Below, in pieces: positions 1 through 9,087 of a DNA stretch of 16,383 nucleotides. How positions within the stretch are numbered: position 1 is the stretch's first letter; each line of letters begins with the position of its first letter. This DNA comes from an uncultured Saprospiraceae bacterium (lineage in GTDB: Bacteria > Bacteroidota > Bacteroidia > Chitinophagales > Saprospiraceae). The stretch lies in assembly GCA_937942465.1 (NCBI GenBank), contig CALDEO010000169.1:1-16383 (forward strand), in the 5' to 3' direction. Under the pieces are notes generated by a model. The model was not told the DNA's origin, did not search any database, and saw only the letters and a list, made by a program, of their open reading frames with translations. Made by a program: the position numbers and the translations under genes.

Positions 1-1347
1 GCTAGTGATATTACGGTTGTTGATTACTTAGTTGATGGTTATGCATTTTTAGAAGATTTAAACCCTGATTGGAGATTAAGAGATGGTCTATTGAAGACTA
101 ATTTTGATGGTGTTCTTAATCCAGGTGAAGAATTAAAATTATGGATTTCATTAGAGGTAATTCCTAGTTCTACATTGAATTTCATCAATGTAGCTGAGAT
201 CAGTGGCGCTATGGATGCAACTACAGGTTTATCTGGAGTTGATGTGGATTCATCACCAGATGATGATCCAGTTAATGATGCAGGTGGTGTGCCTAATGCT
301 CCGTTGAGCGATAATATATTGACAGGAGATGGTACAGTAGATGAGGATGATCATGATCCTGAGACGGTTATGATCCTAGATCTAGCATTAAAGAAAGAAT
401 TGAAATTCCCGACAGCGGTATATAAAGCTGGCGATGATGTTCCTTATATTATTACAATTTATAATCAAGGAAACGAAATAGCTCATAATATCGTAGTTAC
501 AGATTATATCCCAGAAGAATTATTCTTTGATCCAGCTAAGAACAGTAGCAATTGGACTCTATTGAGTAGTGATATGGCAGAGTATAGTGATCCTGATAAC
601 TTCTTAGTTGGAGATGTACGTGAGTATGAGATCGTTATGACGATCAAGGATAATGTACTATCAGGTGATATACTTAACTATGCTGAGATCTCTAATTCAG
701 AGTCTATCAACGATCCAAGAAGTAGAGATTTTGATTCTCGACCAGATCGTGAGATGCTTAATGATATGGGTGGTCAACCTAATACAAATAACGATGACAG
801 AGTCGATGACTTTGGTAGAGAAGATGAAGATGATCATGATCCAGCTTTATTGAGATTAGACTTTTTCGATTTAGCCTTACTCAAGACTTCTTCAGTACAG
901 ACTGCAAGTCCGGGTGATTTAGTAGATTATACAATAACAGTTATCAATCAAGGTACTATCACGGCTAATAATGTTGTAGTGTACGATTACATACCAGCAG
1001 GTATGACTTTAGCTGATAGTGATTGGGCATATTTAAATAATGATCCATCAACTAATATTGCATTCACAACGCTTACGGTACCAGGTGGTATCACAGCTTC
1101 TATGACAGTAGGTGTGGATATTACTTTAATGTTATCTGCTACAGCAACAGAGTCTGAATATGTGAATATTGCAGAAATCTCATCTGCACAAGATAGCGCA
1201 GGTGTTGATAGATCTGATGATGATGTTGATTCTACTCCAGATGGTAGCCCTACTAATGATATGGGGGGTGAGCCAGGTAGTAACACTGATGATGAAATAA
1301 ATGATGACGGTACCGTTGATGAAGATGATCACGATCCATCAAGAATA
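1..1347 (+). repeat. DUF11-type modules with acidic DEDDHDP linkers (first one partial)
   Basis: Three tandem modules of about 160 residues lie at 1-375 (partial), 376-864 and 865-1347. The two whole ones open with a DLALxK motif, then show NQG, an xDYIP motif, a late NxAEIS strand, and an acidic linker of the type DxDSxPD...ND.GG...DEDDHDP. This is the DUF11 Ig-like pattern common in Bacteroidota surface proteins. The aspartate-rich linkers are likely calcium-binding (inference). The same module class returns in the gene starting at 14302. Confidence 0.85.
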
Positions 1348-4300
1348 ATTATAGTTACTGGATCTATTACCTCAGAGAATATGTGTTTGGACAATGCTAC
1401 AACAGCATTTGATGGTCAGTTCTTAGATGAAATAACAATCTCTTCAGCAAGTGGAGAGACATGGTACATAGCTTCGATTAATAATCTTTTTGATCCTGCT
1501 AGTGCCGCACCTCCTGCTGTGCCGACTGCCTTTGTTGCAGGTCCTACAGGAGCCACATTGACGGAGACTGTTTTAGGTAATGGGCTATCATCATACGCAA
1601 TTCAAGGTGTACATATTGATGCACAAGGATATAGTGTGACATTTACCAATGGTCAAGGAGCATTTGAGACAGTGACTAGCCTAGGTGGTCGATATATCGA
1701 TCCAGTGATTGCCGGCGCATTAGCTGCATGTACGGGTTCATTGCAAGTAGAATATAGCACCACACCAGTAGTTGGAGCAACGTATGCTTGGACTTTGGCA
1801 AGTGGAGGAGTTATTACTAGTCCTACAGATGGTCCTTCTATCTTGGTTGATTGGGGAGCTGTCAATGGTGATTATGATTTACAGTTAGTTATGACATTAG
1901 CAGGTACTTGTTATGCTCCAGCAGTGACGCCAGTTGCATTGGGTTCTGTATCAGGAGGTTTATCATGTATCGGAGATATCAATATCTCATTAGGTGCTGA
2001 TTGTCTTGTACAAGTTACACCACAGATGTTATTGACGAGTCCGATCAATCCTGCTAGTGCTTATGCAGTTATACTTATGGATGCTAATGGTAACTTAATA
2101 CCAAATGCAATACTTACAGGTGACTACCTCAATACTCCGATCATGGCCAAGGTTATGGACGGTTGTGATGGTAACTCTTGTTGGTCTACAGTGACTGTAG
2201 AAGATAAAGTAGCACCAGTTATAGATTGTCAGGATATTACAATCTCTTGTAACGATATGTTAGACTATCAAGGGCCATTAGCCATTGATAATTGTGATGG
2301 TAGTGCGACCGTTACTTTAGTATCAGAGACAATAGAAGAATTAACGTGTGATGCAGCTTTCGCTAAAATCATTACACAACAGTATATAGCAATAGATGCA
2401 TCAGGTAATCAATCAGATGTATGTGAAATAAAGATTTCGTTAGAGCGATTAAACTTTGCTGACATAGTACCACCAACCAACTTTATGATATCGGATAATA
2501 CCAATCTAAGTTGCGGTCAATATGCTCAAGACGAAAATGGTTTCCCTTCAACGATCACTACAGGTACTCCGACGATAGATGGACAACCATTATATCCTAC
2601 ATTCTCTACAATATGTAATGTTGTAGCAGCATACGACGATGTTGAGATCGTAATGAGTGGATGCTCAAGAAAAATACAAAGAACATGGACAATATACGAA
2701 TGGACATGTAGTGATAATCTACCAGTTACAATTGTACAAACTATAGAAGTGCAAGATGATACAGCACCTACTATAGAATGTCCTGCTGATATGGTATTGA
2801 CTACAAGTGGCTTTGGTTGCAATGCTCAAGTGACGCTACCTAGTGTAGTAGTTAATGACGAGTGTAGTGATGTAAGTGCTATTGAAGTAGATGTACAATA
2901 TCCTAACGGATTCCTGGATAACCAAAATGGTGGTGTAGCAACACTTCCAGTAGGTATCCATACGATCACGTATGTAGCATATGACGAGTGTTATAACTCT
3001 TCAACTTGTACGATGACTGTAGAGATTGCTGATAATACTGCACCAGTTACAATATGCAAACTCAATACAATAGTAAGTATCAACCAGACAGGTGCTGCAG
3101 AGGTTTTTGCTGCAAACTTTGACAATGGTAGTTACGACGATTGTAGTTTAGATAGATTTGAAGTAAGAAGAATGGATGGAGCAACTCCTTGTGGTGTTAC
3201 TTCTTCTGACTTCAGCAACTCAGTTAATTTCTGTTGTGCCGATGTAGGTACAGAGGTTATGGTTGTATTCAGAGCATATGATGCATCTGGCAATTTCAAT
3301 GACTGTATGGTTACGATTGAAGTGCAAGACAAGTTTGGTCCAACAATTACAGGACCGGCTGATCTTACTATACAATGTACTGATAGCTACGATGTAGCAG
3401 ATTTATCAAGTTTTGGTGTAGCGACAGCAACAGATGCTTGTGGATTCACAATGACAGAGTCTGCAAATGCGACTATTGATCAGTGTATGGTAGGTACAAT
3501 CGTACGTACGTTCTCTGCAACAGATGGACAGAATACTGCAACAACAACACAAACAATAACAATAGAAAATAATAATCCATTCAATCCAGCAACTGATATT
3601 GTATGGCCAGCGGATTATGCTTCGAGCTCAGCTTGTGCAGGTAATACACTTGCACCAGAAAACTTACCAGCAATTAATGGTTTCCCAATAGTTACAGAAG
3701 ATGCATGCGACCTAGTTGCTATATCTTATGTTGATCAGGTATTCCAGTTTGTAAGTGATACAGACGCTTGTTTCAAGATTTTAAGAAAATGGACAGTAAT
3801 TGATTGGTGTCAGTCTGTGCCTGGATCAGTATTCCAAGTACAATTTGACCAGGTATTAAAAATAAGTAATACAGATGCACCTACATTTGTAGGTACATAC
3901 GATCCAATCAGTGTTGATTCGTTTGATCCTGATTGTCTAGGAGCTTTTGTAACATTAGAAGCAACTGCAACAGATCTATGTACTCCTGATAATTTACTTA
4001 ATTGGACATACATTGTTGATATTGATTCTGACGGTGTAGACTTACTTACACAGTCAGGTGTATCTGCTACTACCAATGCCAATGCAACATACCCTATTGG
4101 TAATCACACAATCTTCTGGAGTTTTGAAGATGGATGTGGCAATGTTGTTACGACTACACAATTATTCAGTGTGGTTAATAAGAAAGCACCAGTAGCATAT
4201 TGTATTAATGGACTTAGTATCGCCCTTGAAGGTATGGATCTTGATGGTGACGGTACATTTGACGATGAGATGGCTTGTCTTTTTGTAACATCTGTAGATG

Positions 4301-7300
4301 CAGGTAGTTATAGCACATGTGGATTAGACGTTAATGTTAGTTTCTCTGCGGATGTAAATGATGATAAGATCACATTTAGCTGTTTAGACATTGGTGTTCA
4401 AGATGTCGATCTATGGGTGACTGATGCCAATGGTAATACGTCATTCTGTTCTACAACAGTAGAAGTACAAGATAATAACGATGTAGATATATGTACAGAC
4501 CCTAAGGACTGTATTACATTCCCAGCAGCGAATATTCAAGTGGCTACTTGTAATGCCAATCTTGATCCGGTAATACTTAATAGTATGCCAACTGTCGCTA
4601 CGGATTGTGTATGTACTGACTTCACTACAAACTTTGTAGATGTAACAAATACAAATACAGCAAACAATTGTACAAGTGTAACTAGAACTTGGACTGTAAC
4701 ATTTAACTGTGGTACAAATCCTCTAAACTGTACATTTGTGCAAACAATAGAATTACTTAATCAAGCAACTCCAATTGTTACTTGTCCTGCAGGACCTATC
4801 ATGGGTAATGCAGTACTAGGTACTTGTAATGCAGACTTAGTGGTCGCAATACCAGTTGTTGTAGAAGATTGTATTTCTAGTTACACAGTTATTAATAATT
4901 CGACATTTGCGACAAGCAATATAGGTGCTGCATCAGGATCATATCCTGTAGGTACGACCAATGTTATGTATACAGTTACTGATATCTGTGGCAATAGTGC
5001 TACATGTACAGTAGATGTTATTGTAGCTGATATTACGGCTCCAGAGTGTAACGTTCAGAATTTAACCGTAACTCTTGTTAATGATCAGATAACGATACAA
5101 GGAGCTGATCTTAATGCTGGAAGTACAGATGCATGTAGCAATGATTTAACTCTAGATGTTAATCCTAGTGTATTTGATTGTGATAATATAGGTGATAACA
5201 CGGTAGTAGTTACAGTAACTGATGCAACAGGTAATACTTGTACAGCAACGGCAACAGTTACAGTAATCGATGAGGTAGCACCAGTTTGTATGTTAGCTGA
5301 TGTGACGATACAAGTAGATGACCTTGCCGTAATGACTTTAGATGCTAGTGTACTTAATAATGGTAGCACAGACTCATGTGGCGAAGATAGTGACCTTACA
5401 TTCACAGTTGTGCCTGGGACATTTGGTTGTTCTGATATTGGTGTCAACACAGTGACCGTAACAGTGACTGATTTAAGTGGCAATACGACTACTTGTACTA
5501 CGACGGTTACTGTTGTAGATGCTGTAGCTCCAGTATGTGTACTACAGGATATAACAGTAAGTATAGGTGCCGATAATATGGTAGTTGTAGATGCTGGATC
5601 ACTTGATAATGGAAGTACGGATGCATGTGGTACTATAGTATCATTCACATCTACACCAGTTGCATTTGACTGTAGTCAAATAGGTGATAATACAGTTACA
5701 ATAACAGTGACTGATGATAGTGGAAATACAAGTACATGTCAAGCTACTGTAACAGTAGAAGATGTAGCGGCTCCAGTATGTAATGTTATGGATATAACTG
5801 TGACACTAGATGCTACTGGACAGGTTGATATTACAGGAGATGATTTAAATAATGGAAGTTCGGCAGGATGTAATGGTGACGTTACATTGTCAGTAGTTCC
5901 TAGTTTCTTTGCTTGTAATGATATAGGTGAGAATACAGTTGCAATCACAGTAACTGATCAAAACGGTAATACAACTACTTGCTCAGCAATAGTGACTGTA
6001 ACTGATGAAACAGCACCAGTATGTGTATTGCAAGATCTTACAGTGAATGTAGTCAATGGTACCACATTTACGATCGATGCAGCAGCATTAGACAATGGAA
6101 GTACAGATGACTGTGGTTCGATAGTGAGTTATGAGGCTAACCCTACAACACTAGATTGTACCAATGTAGGTATCAATACAGTGACTGTAATTGTAACAGA
6201 TAATGGTGGTAATACGACTACTTGTACAACTTCAATAACTGTGATAGATGATACACCACCGTTGTGTATTGTTCAAGATATCACAGTAGCGATAGGCAAT
6301 AACTCAATGGTTGTAGTTAATCCTTCATTAGTTGATAATGGCAGCCTTGCGGGTTGTACTGGATCAGTTTCTTTGAGTCTTTCAGAAAACACGTTTGATT
6401 GTACTGATCTTGGAGATAATACAGTAGTAGTAACGGTGACTGATGATAATGGAAATACAACTACATGTACGTCTATCATAACAGTGACAGATAATGATAA
6501 TCCTGCTGTTACATGTCCTAGTGATATTACGATAGCATGTACGACTGATATAAGTGATTTATCAGTATTTGGTGTCATGACAATAAATAATACTTGTGCA
6601 GTTTATACAATACAAGAGACCGTAGTTTCAGATATCAATGCATGTAACGCCGGTGTAATTGTAAGAACATTCACAGCGACTAATACAGTTAATGGTACAA
6701 CAATACCTTGTAGTCAGGTTATCACAATAAGTGATCCTGTCAATCCTTTAACGTTAGCGAATATTACATTCCCTCAAGATACATTCATGATATCGGATTG
6801 CTCTAGTATAGCTCCAGAGGACTTGCCTAATGGTCAAGTAGTAATTGATGATACGGGCTTAGATTGCTCAATGATTACGGTAGATTTCGTAGATTTCGAT
6901 TCTACTCCAAACGGCAACTGTGCTTTGGATACGATTGTTAGAACATTTACAATTGTTGACCTATGTCAGTTAGATGAAAATAATGCAAACGCAGGAATGT
7001 TCACATTCGAACAAATCCTAATAGTTATAGATACAATTGCTCCAGTAATCGTAGGTCCTGTAGATATTACAGTTCAATGTGAAGACAATGAGTTATTGTT
7101 ACCAGCTACAGTTACAGACTGTAATGATGTGACAGTTACCAATGATTCGCCATTTGCGACTACTAATATTGGTCCTGATGCATCAGGTATATATCCTGTA
7201 GGAGTTACTACAGTGACTATCTTGGCAACAGATATATGTGGATTGTCATCTTCTCATCAGTACGTAGTGACGGTACAGAAAGATACTATTGCACCTGTAT

Positions 7301-8799
7301 TTGAGTGTAAGAAGTTAATTTTTGATATTGATGATGATCAGATGGTTACATTGTTCCCATTGCAGCATGTATGTGCATTAAGTGATGATCAGACAGATTC
7401 AGTTGATATTCAGTTATTCTTTACAATAGAATTTGATAATGCTCCGCCTGATACTTTAGAGTTCTTGAATTTGGATTGTGATGATTTAAGTTCGTTTACA
7501 TCGATTAATGTTATCGCAGTTGATCAAGCGGGTAATGCAAGTCTTTGTAAGACAGGGTTTACATTCTTAGATCCTAATGGATTCTGTCCAAATGGAATTA
7601 CAGAAGGAACAGTAGAAGGTTTGGTTCTTACTGAGAACAATCAACAAGTTAATAATGTAAAAATCACGCTAGAAGGTAGCGGATTTGAGCCTATCATGAC
7701 AGATGATTTTGGTGTATATGCATTCCCCGTAATGGAAACAGGTGGAGTATATATGGTACAAGCTGAAAGAGACACTGATATACTTGAAGGAGTAAGTACA
7801 TTGGATTTAATAATGATACAGAGACATATCTTGGGTATAGGGGAGTTAGATTCTCCATACAAGCATATTGCTGCCGATATCAATAACTCTAAGTCGATAA
7901 CAGGTATTGATCTTATCGAATTAAGAAAAGTGCTTTTAGGGATTTTACCAGAATTTCCAAATAACGAATCTTGGAGATTATTGGATCAAGACTATCAGTT
8001 TGATACGAATGATGATCCATTAGATCAAGACTTTAATGAGTCTCTACCGATTGATCCTTTCTTAGGTGACTTGACGGCTGACTTTGTAGGTGTTAAGATT
8101 GGTGATGTCAATAGTAGTTGGACTAATGATGACTTAGTAGGTCCTACGGCCGAATCTAGATCAAATAGAACGATACAATTCTCAACGGCTGATCTCAGTG
8201 ATGGACTTATATCATTTACATCTATGAGTAATGTGAAATCTTATGGTTTACAATTGGAATTACAAATGCCGTATAATTCAAACATCTTCAATGTCACTTC
8301 AGACTTGTTTGATGTAAATGATGCGCATTGGACTTACAGAAATGGAAAGCTTATGATAAGTATCTCAAGTCAAAATTTGATTGAAATCAAAACTGGAGAT
8401 GTTGTTCTTAAGATTGGAGGTACTGAAAATATTAGCTCTGAGCTAATACAACTTACGAACGATGAACTTCATTCGGAATTATATGATCAAGAATTGAACA
8501 TTGTAGATGTGATACTTGAAAATACGATTGAAAGTTCATTTAGAGTATTCCAGAATGAACCGAATCCGTGGAGTGAGTATACGACGATAGCTTTCAGAAT
8601 ACCTACAGCTCAAGAAGTTCAAGTAAGTATTTTTGATAGTAATGCAAAAGTAGTTTATCAAAAAACTGCTGAATATGGCGCTGGTGAAAATTCAATGAAA
8701 ATTCACCAAAGCGAAATTAATTCTAATGGATTGTTCTATGTAGAACTCCAATTAGCAAATGGGACTAAGCAATCAATTAAAATGATTGTGTTACGATAA
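1..8799 (+). CDS. Giant multidomain surface protein, 3' part (DUF11 / HYR-like / dockerin-like / T9SS type A sorting domain)
   Basis: The reading frame is open from base 1, so the start lies upstream; 2932 codons are visible, ending in TAA. Residues are counted from base 1. Residues 1-449 are DUF11-type modules (one partial, two whole) joined by acidic DEDDHDP linkers. Residues 450-735 are Ig/PKD-like (an ATYAW motif near 590) and then a stretch beginning CIGDINISL at 656. Residues ~736-2500 form a long HYR-like array: a canonical HYR domain at ~920-1012, another at ~1590-1679, and six regular units at 1680-2166. Then come a carboxypeptidase-regulatory-like domain (~2535-2590), a dockerin-like region (2598-2707), a cohesin-like region (~2718-2840) and a T9SS sorting domain (2847-2932). 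Family knowledge predicts export across the outer membrane by T9SS and surface attachment or release. An adhesin or matrix role is inference; no catalytic motif was seen. A terminator follows 28 bases after the stop. Confidence 0.93.
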   Translation, partial: ASDITVVDYLVDGYAFLEDLNPDWRLRDGLLKTNFDGVLNPGEELKLWISLEVIPSSTLNFINVAEISGAMDATTGLSGVDVDSSPDDDPVNDAGGVPNAPLSDNILTGDGTVDEDDHDPETVMILDLALKKELKFPTAVYKAGDDVPYIITIYNQGNEIAHNIVVTDYIPEELFFDPAKNSSNWTLLSSDMAEYSDPDNFLVGDVREYEIVMTIKDNVLSGDILNYAEISNSESINDPRSRDFDSRPDREMLNDMGGQPNTNNDDRVDDFGREDEDDHDPALLRLDFFDLALLKTSSVQTASPGDLVDYTITVINQGTITANNVVVYDYIPAGMTLADSDWAYLNNDPSTNIAFTTLTVPGGITASMTVGVDITLMLSATATESEYVNIAEISSAQDSAGVDRSDDDVDSTPDGSPTNDMGGEPGSNTDDEINDDGTVDEDDHDPSRIIIVTGSITSENMCLDNATTAFDGQFLDEITISSASGETWYIASINNLFDPASAAPPAVPTAFVAGPTGATLTETVLGNGLSSYAIQGVHIDAQGYSVTFTNGQGAFETVTSLGGRYIDPVIAGALAACTGSLQVEYSTTPVVGATYAWTLASGGVITSPTDGPSILVDWGAVNGDYDLQLVMTLAGTCYAPAVTPVALGSVSGGLSCIGDINISLGADCLVQVTPQMLLTSPINPASAYAVILMDANGNLIPNAILTGDYLNTPIMAKVMDGCDGNSCWSTVTVEDKVAPVIDCQDITISCNDMLDYQGPLAIDNCDGSATVTLVSETIEELTCDAAFAKIITQQYIAIDASGNQSDVCEIKISLERLNFADIVPPTNFMISDNTNLSCGQYAQDENGFPSTITTGTPTIDGQPLYPTFSTICNVVAAYDDVEIVMSGCSRKIQRTWTIYEWTCSDNLPVTIVQTIEVQDDTAPTIECPADMVLTTSGFGCNAQVTLPSVVVNDECSDVSAIEVDVQYPNGFLDNQNGGVATLPVGIHTITYVAYDECYNSSTCTMTVEIADNTAPVTICKLNTIVSINQTGAAEVFAANFDNGSYDDCSLDRFEVRRMDGATPCGVTSSDFSNSVNFCCADVGTEVMVVFRAYDASGNFNDCMVTIEVQDKFGPTITGPADLTIQCTDSYDVADLSSFGVATATDACGFTMTESANATIDQCMVGTIVRTFSATDGQNTATTTQTITIENNNPFNPATDIVWPADYASSSACAGNTLAPENLPAINGFPIVTEDACDLVAISYVDQVFQFVSDTDACFKILRKWTVIDWCQSVPGSVFQVQFDQVLKISNTDAPTFVGTYDPISVDSFDPDCLGAFVTLEATATDLCTPDNLLNWTYIVDIDSDGVDLLTQSGVSATTNANATYPIGNHTIFWSFEDGCGNVVTTTQLFSVVNKKAPVAYCINGLSIALEGMDLDGDGTFDDEMACLFVTSVDAGSYSTCGLDVNVSFSADVNDDKITFSCLDIGVQDVDLWVTDANGNTSFCSTTVEVQDNNDVDICTDPKDCITFPAANIQVATCNANLDPVILNSMPTVATDCVCTDFTTNFVDVTNTNTANNCTSVTRTWTVTFNCGTNPLNCTFVQTIELLNQATPIVTCPAGPIMGNAVLGTCNADLVVAIPVVVEDCISSYTVINNSTFATSNIGAASGSYPVGTTNVMYTVTDICGNSATCTVDVIVADITAPECNVQNLTVTLVNDQITIQGADLNAGSTDACSNDLTLDVNPSVFDCDNIGDNTVVVTVTDATGNTCTATATVTVIDEVAPVCMLADVTIQVDDLAVMTLDASVLNNGSTDSCGEDSDLTFTVVPGTFGCSDIGVNTVTVTVTDLSGNTTTCTTTVTVVDAVAPVCVLQDITVSIGADNMVVVDAGSLDNGSTDACGTIVSFTSTPVAFDCSQIGDNTVTITVTDDSGNTSTCQATVTVEDVAAPVCNVMDITVTLDATGQVDITGDDLNNGSSAGCNGDVTLSVVPSFFACNDIGENTVAITVTDQNGNTTTCSAIVTVTDETAPVCVLQDLTVNVVNGTTFTIDAAALDNGSTDDCGSIVSYEANPTTLDCTNVGINTVTVIVTDNGGNTTTCTTSITVIDDTPPLCIVQDITVAIGNNSMVVVNPSLVDNGSLAGCTGSVSLSLSENTFDCTDLGDNTVVVTVTDDNGNTTTCTSIITVTDNDNPAVTCPSDITIACTTDISDLSVFGVMTINNTCAVYTIQETVVSDINACNAGVIVRTFTATNTVNGTTIPCSQVITISDPVNPLTLANITFPQDTFMISDCSSIAPEDLPNGQVVIDDTGLDCSMITVDFVDFDSTPNGNCALDTIVRTFTIVDLCQLDENNANAGMFTFEQILIVIDTIAPVIVGPVDITVQCEDNELLLPATVTDCNDVTVTNDSPFATTNIGPDASGIYPVGVTTVTILATDICGLSSSHQYVVTVQKDTIAPVFECKKLIFDIDDDQMVTLFPLQHVCALSDDQTDSVDIQLFFTIEFDNAPPDTLEFLNLDCDDLSSFTSINVIAVDQAGNASLCKTGFTFLDPNGFCPNGITEGTVEGLVLTENNQQVNNVKITLEGSGFEPIMTDDFGVYAFPVMETGGVYMVQAERDTDILEGVSTLDLIMIQRHILGIGELDSPYKHIAADINNSKSITGIDLIELRKVLLGILPEFPNNESWRLLDQDYQFDTNDDPLDQDFNESLPIDPFLGDLTADFVGVKIGDVNSSWTNDDLVGPTAESRSNRTIQFSTADLSDGLISFTSMSNVKSYGLQLELQMPYNSNIFNVTSDLFDVNDAHWTYRNGKLMISISSQNLIEIKTGDVVLKIGGTENISSELIQLTNDELHSELYDQELNIVDVILENTIESSFRVFQNEPNPWSEYTTIAFRIPTAQEVQVSIFDSNAKVVYQKTAEYGAGENSMKIHQSEINSNGLFYVELQLANGTKQSIKMIVLR
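5038..6498 (+). repeat. Six tandem HYR-like units of about 81 residues
   Basis: Units start at 5038, 5278, 5527, 5770, 6013 and 6256 and end at 6498, giving lengths of 80, 83, 81, 81, 81 and 81 residues. Each begins with (A/P)PxC, then xxDxTV, a GS(T/S)xxC turn, an F/L-x-C segment before xxxGxNTVxxTVTDxxGNTxTC, and ends in a TVxD strand. The four conserved cysteines per unit suggest two disulfides each (inference). The units have diverged at DNA level, so this is an old expansion rather than a recent slippage tract. Confidence 0.88.
7792..8121 (+). other. Dockerin-like region with KIGDVN end motif
   Basis: The encoded segment has two dockerin type I-like halves: VSTLDLIMIQRHILGI, then AADINN...SITGIDLIELRKVLLGI, with a calcium-loop-like D-x-N arrangement in the second. 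An acidic insertion of about 50 residues follows and the region closes with FVGVKIGDVNSSW. This pattern recurs near the C-termini of Saprospiria secreted proteins, as recalled from family knowledge. Whether it binds a cohesin partner is unknown; a cohesin-like segment lies directly downstream in the same chain. Confidence 0.75.
8539..8796 (+). other. T9SS type A C-terminal sorting domain
   Basis: The last 86 residues start FRVFQNEPNPWSEYTTIAF and continue through an IFDSNAKVVY strand, a GAGENSM turn and a GLFYVEL strand to a final basic VLR. This matches the QNxPNPF...TxIxF...D..G..V...aGxN...GxYxYxL...R pattern of Por-secretion-system type A domains. It directs the protein through the type IX translocon and is normally cleaved off afterwards. 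Confidence 0.92.
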
Positions 8800-8827
8800 T
8801 TTTTAATTTATTTAACGACCTTGTTTT

Positions 8828-8859
8828 GGAGGATAGTTTTGCGGCTATCCTCCTTTTTT
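8828..8859 (+). terminator. Rho-independent terminator after the giant gene
   Basis: A perfect 9-bp stem (GGAGGATAG at 8828-8836 pairing with CTATCCTCC at 8845-8853) closes an 8-base loop and is followed by six T residues. It lies 28 bases after the stop codon, so the downstream gene is probably transcribed separately. Confidence 0.9.
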
Positions 8860-8880
8860 GTTTGTAATACCGTTGTTAAA

Positions 8881-8900
8881 GTACAAATAAGTACAAATAA
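8881..8900 (+). repeat. Perfect 2 x 10-bp tandem repeat in the intergenic region
   Basis: GTACAAATAA occurs twice back to back, 21 bases after the T-tract of the terminator. It may be chance in AT-rich DNA or a protein-binding site upstream of the 9088 gene. Nothing else structured was seen in 8900-9020 apart from AT-rich sequence. Confidence 0.5.
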
Positions 8901-9026
8901 GAGCAACTTATGGATTAATAGTGTGATCTACATATATTCATACATTATAGATATTTATATATTAAGTATTTTGTTTATATTGTGTTAGCTAATAGTGTTT
9001 AATGTGCTTTTAAAGGGAAAGTATGT

Positions 9027-9056
9027 TTTGCAAAATGAAGGGAATGTTACTGTTTG
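9027..9056 (+). promoter_or_regulatory. Possible Bacteroidota-type promoter for the 9088 gene
   Basis: TTTG at 9027-9030 is followed after 17 bases by TACTGTTTG at 9048-9056. This is one base longer inside the -7 box than the TAnnTTTG consensus, but the TTTG-to-TTTG distance (22 bases) is nearly that of the better promoter at 14191 (23 bases). It would give a leader of only about 25 bases. Tentative. Confidence 0.25.
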
Positions 9057-9087
9057 TAGCTATTGGTTTGTATAAATAATTGGTGTT

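Noticed and set aside
91..93. TTG as the true start of the first gene
   Set aside because: The frame is open upstream to base 1 and encodes a DUF11-like stretch (TVVDYLVDGYAF), so the gene starts outside the window.
345..362. GATGATCATGATC palindrome as a methylation or protein-binding site
   Set aside because: It recurs because it encodes the DEDDHDP linker; position and phase follow the protein repeat.
5085..5648. 187-codon open frame on the - strand
   Set aside because: It mirrors the threonine/valine-rich HYR-like repeat on the + strand; repeated codon patterns (ACA/GTA/ACT) keep the opposite strand free of stops. The product is low complexity with no recognisable fold. The same holds for the other antisense frames.
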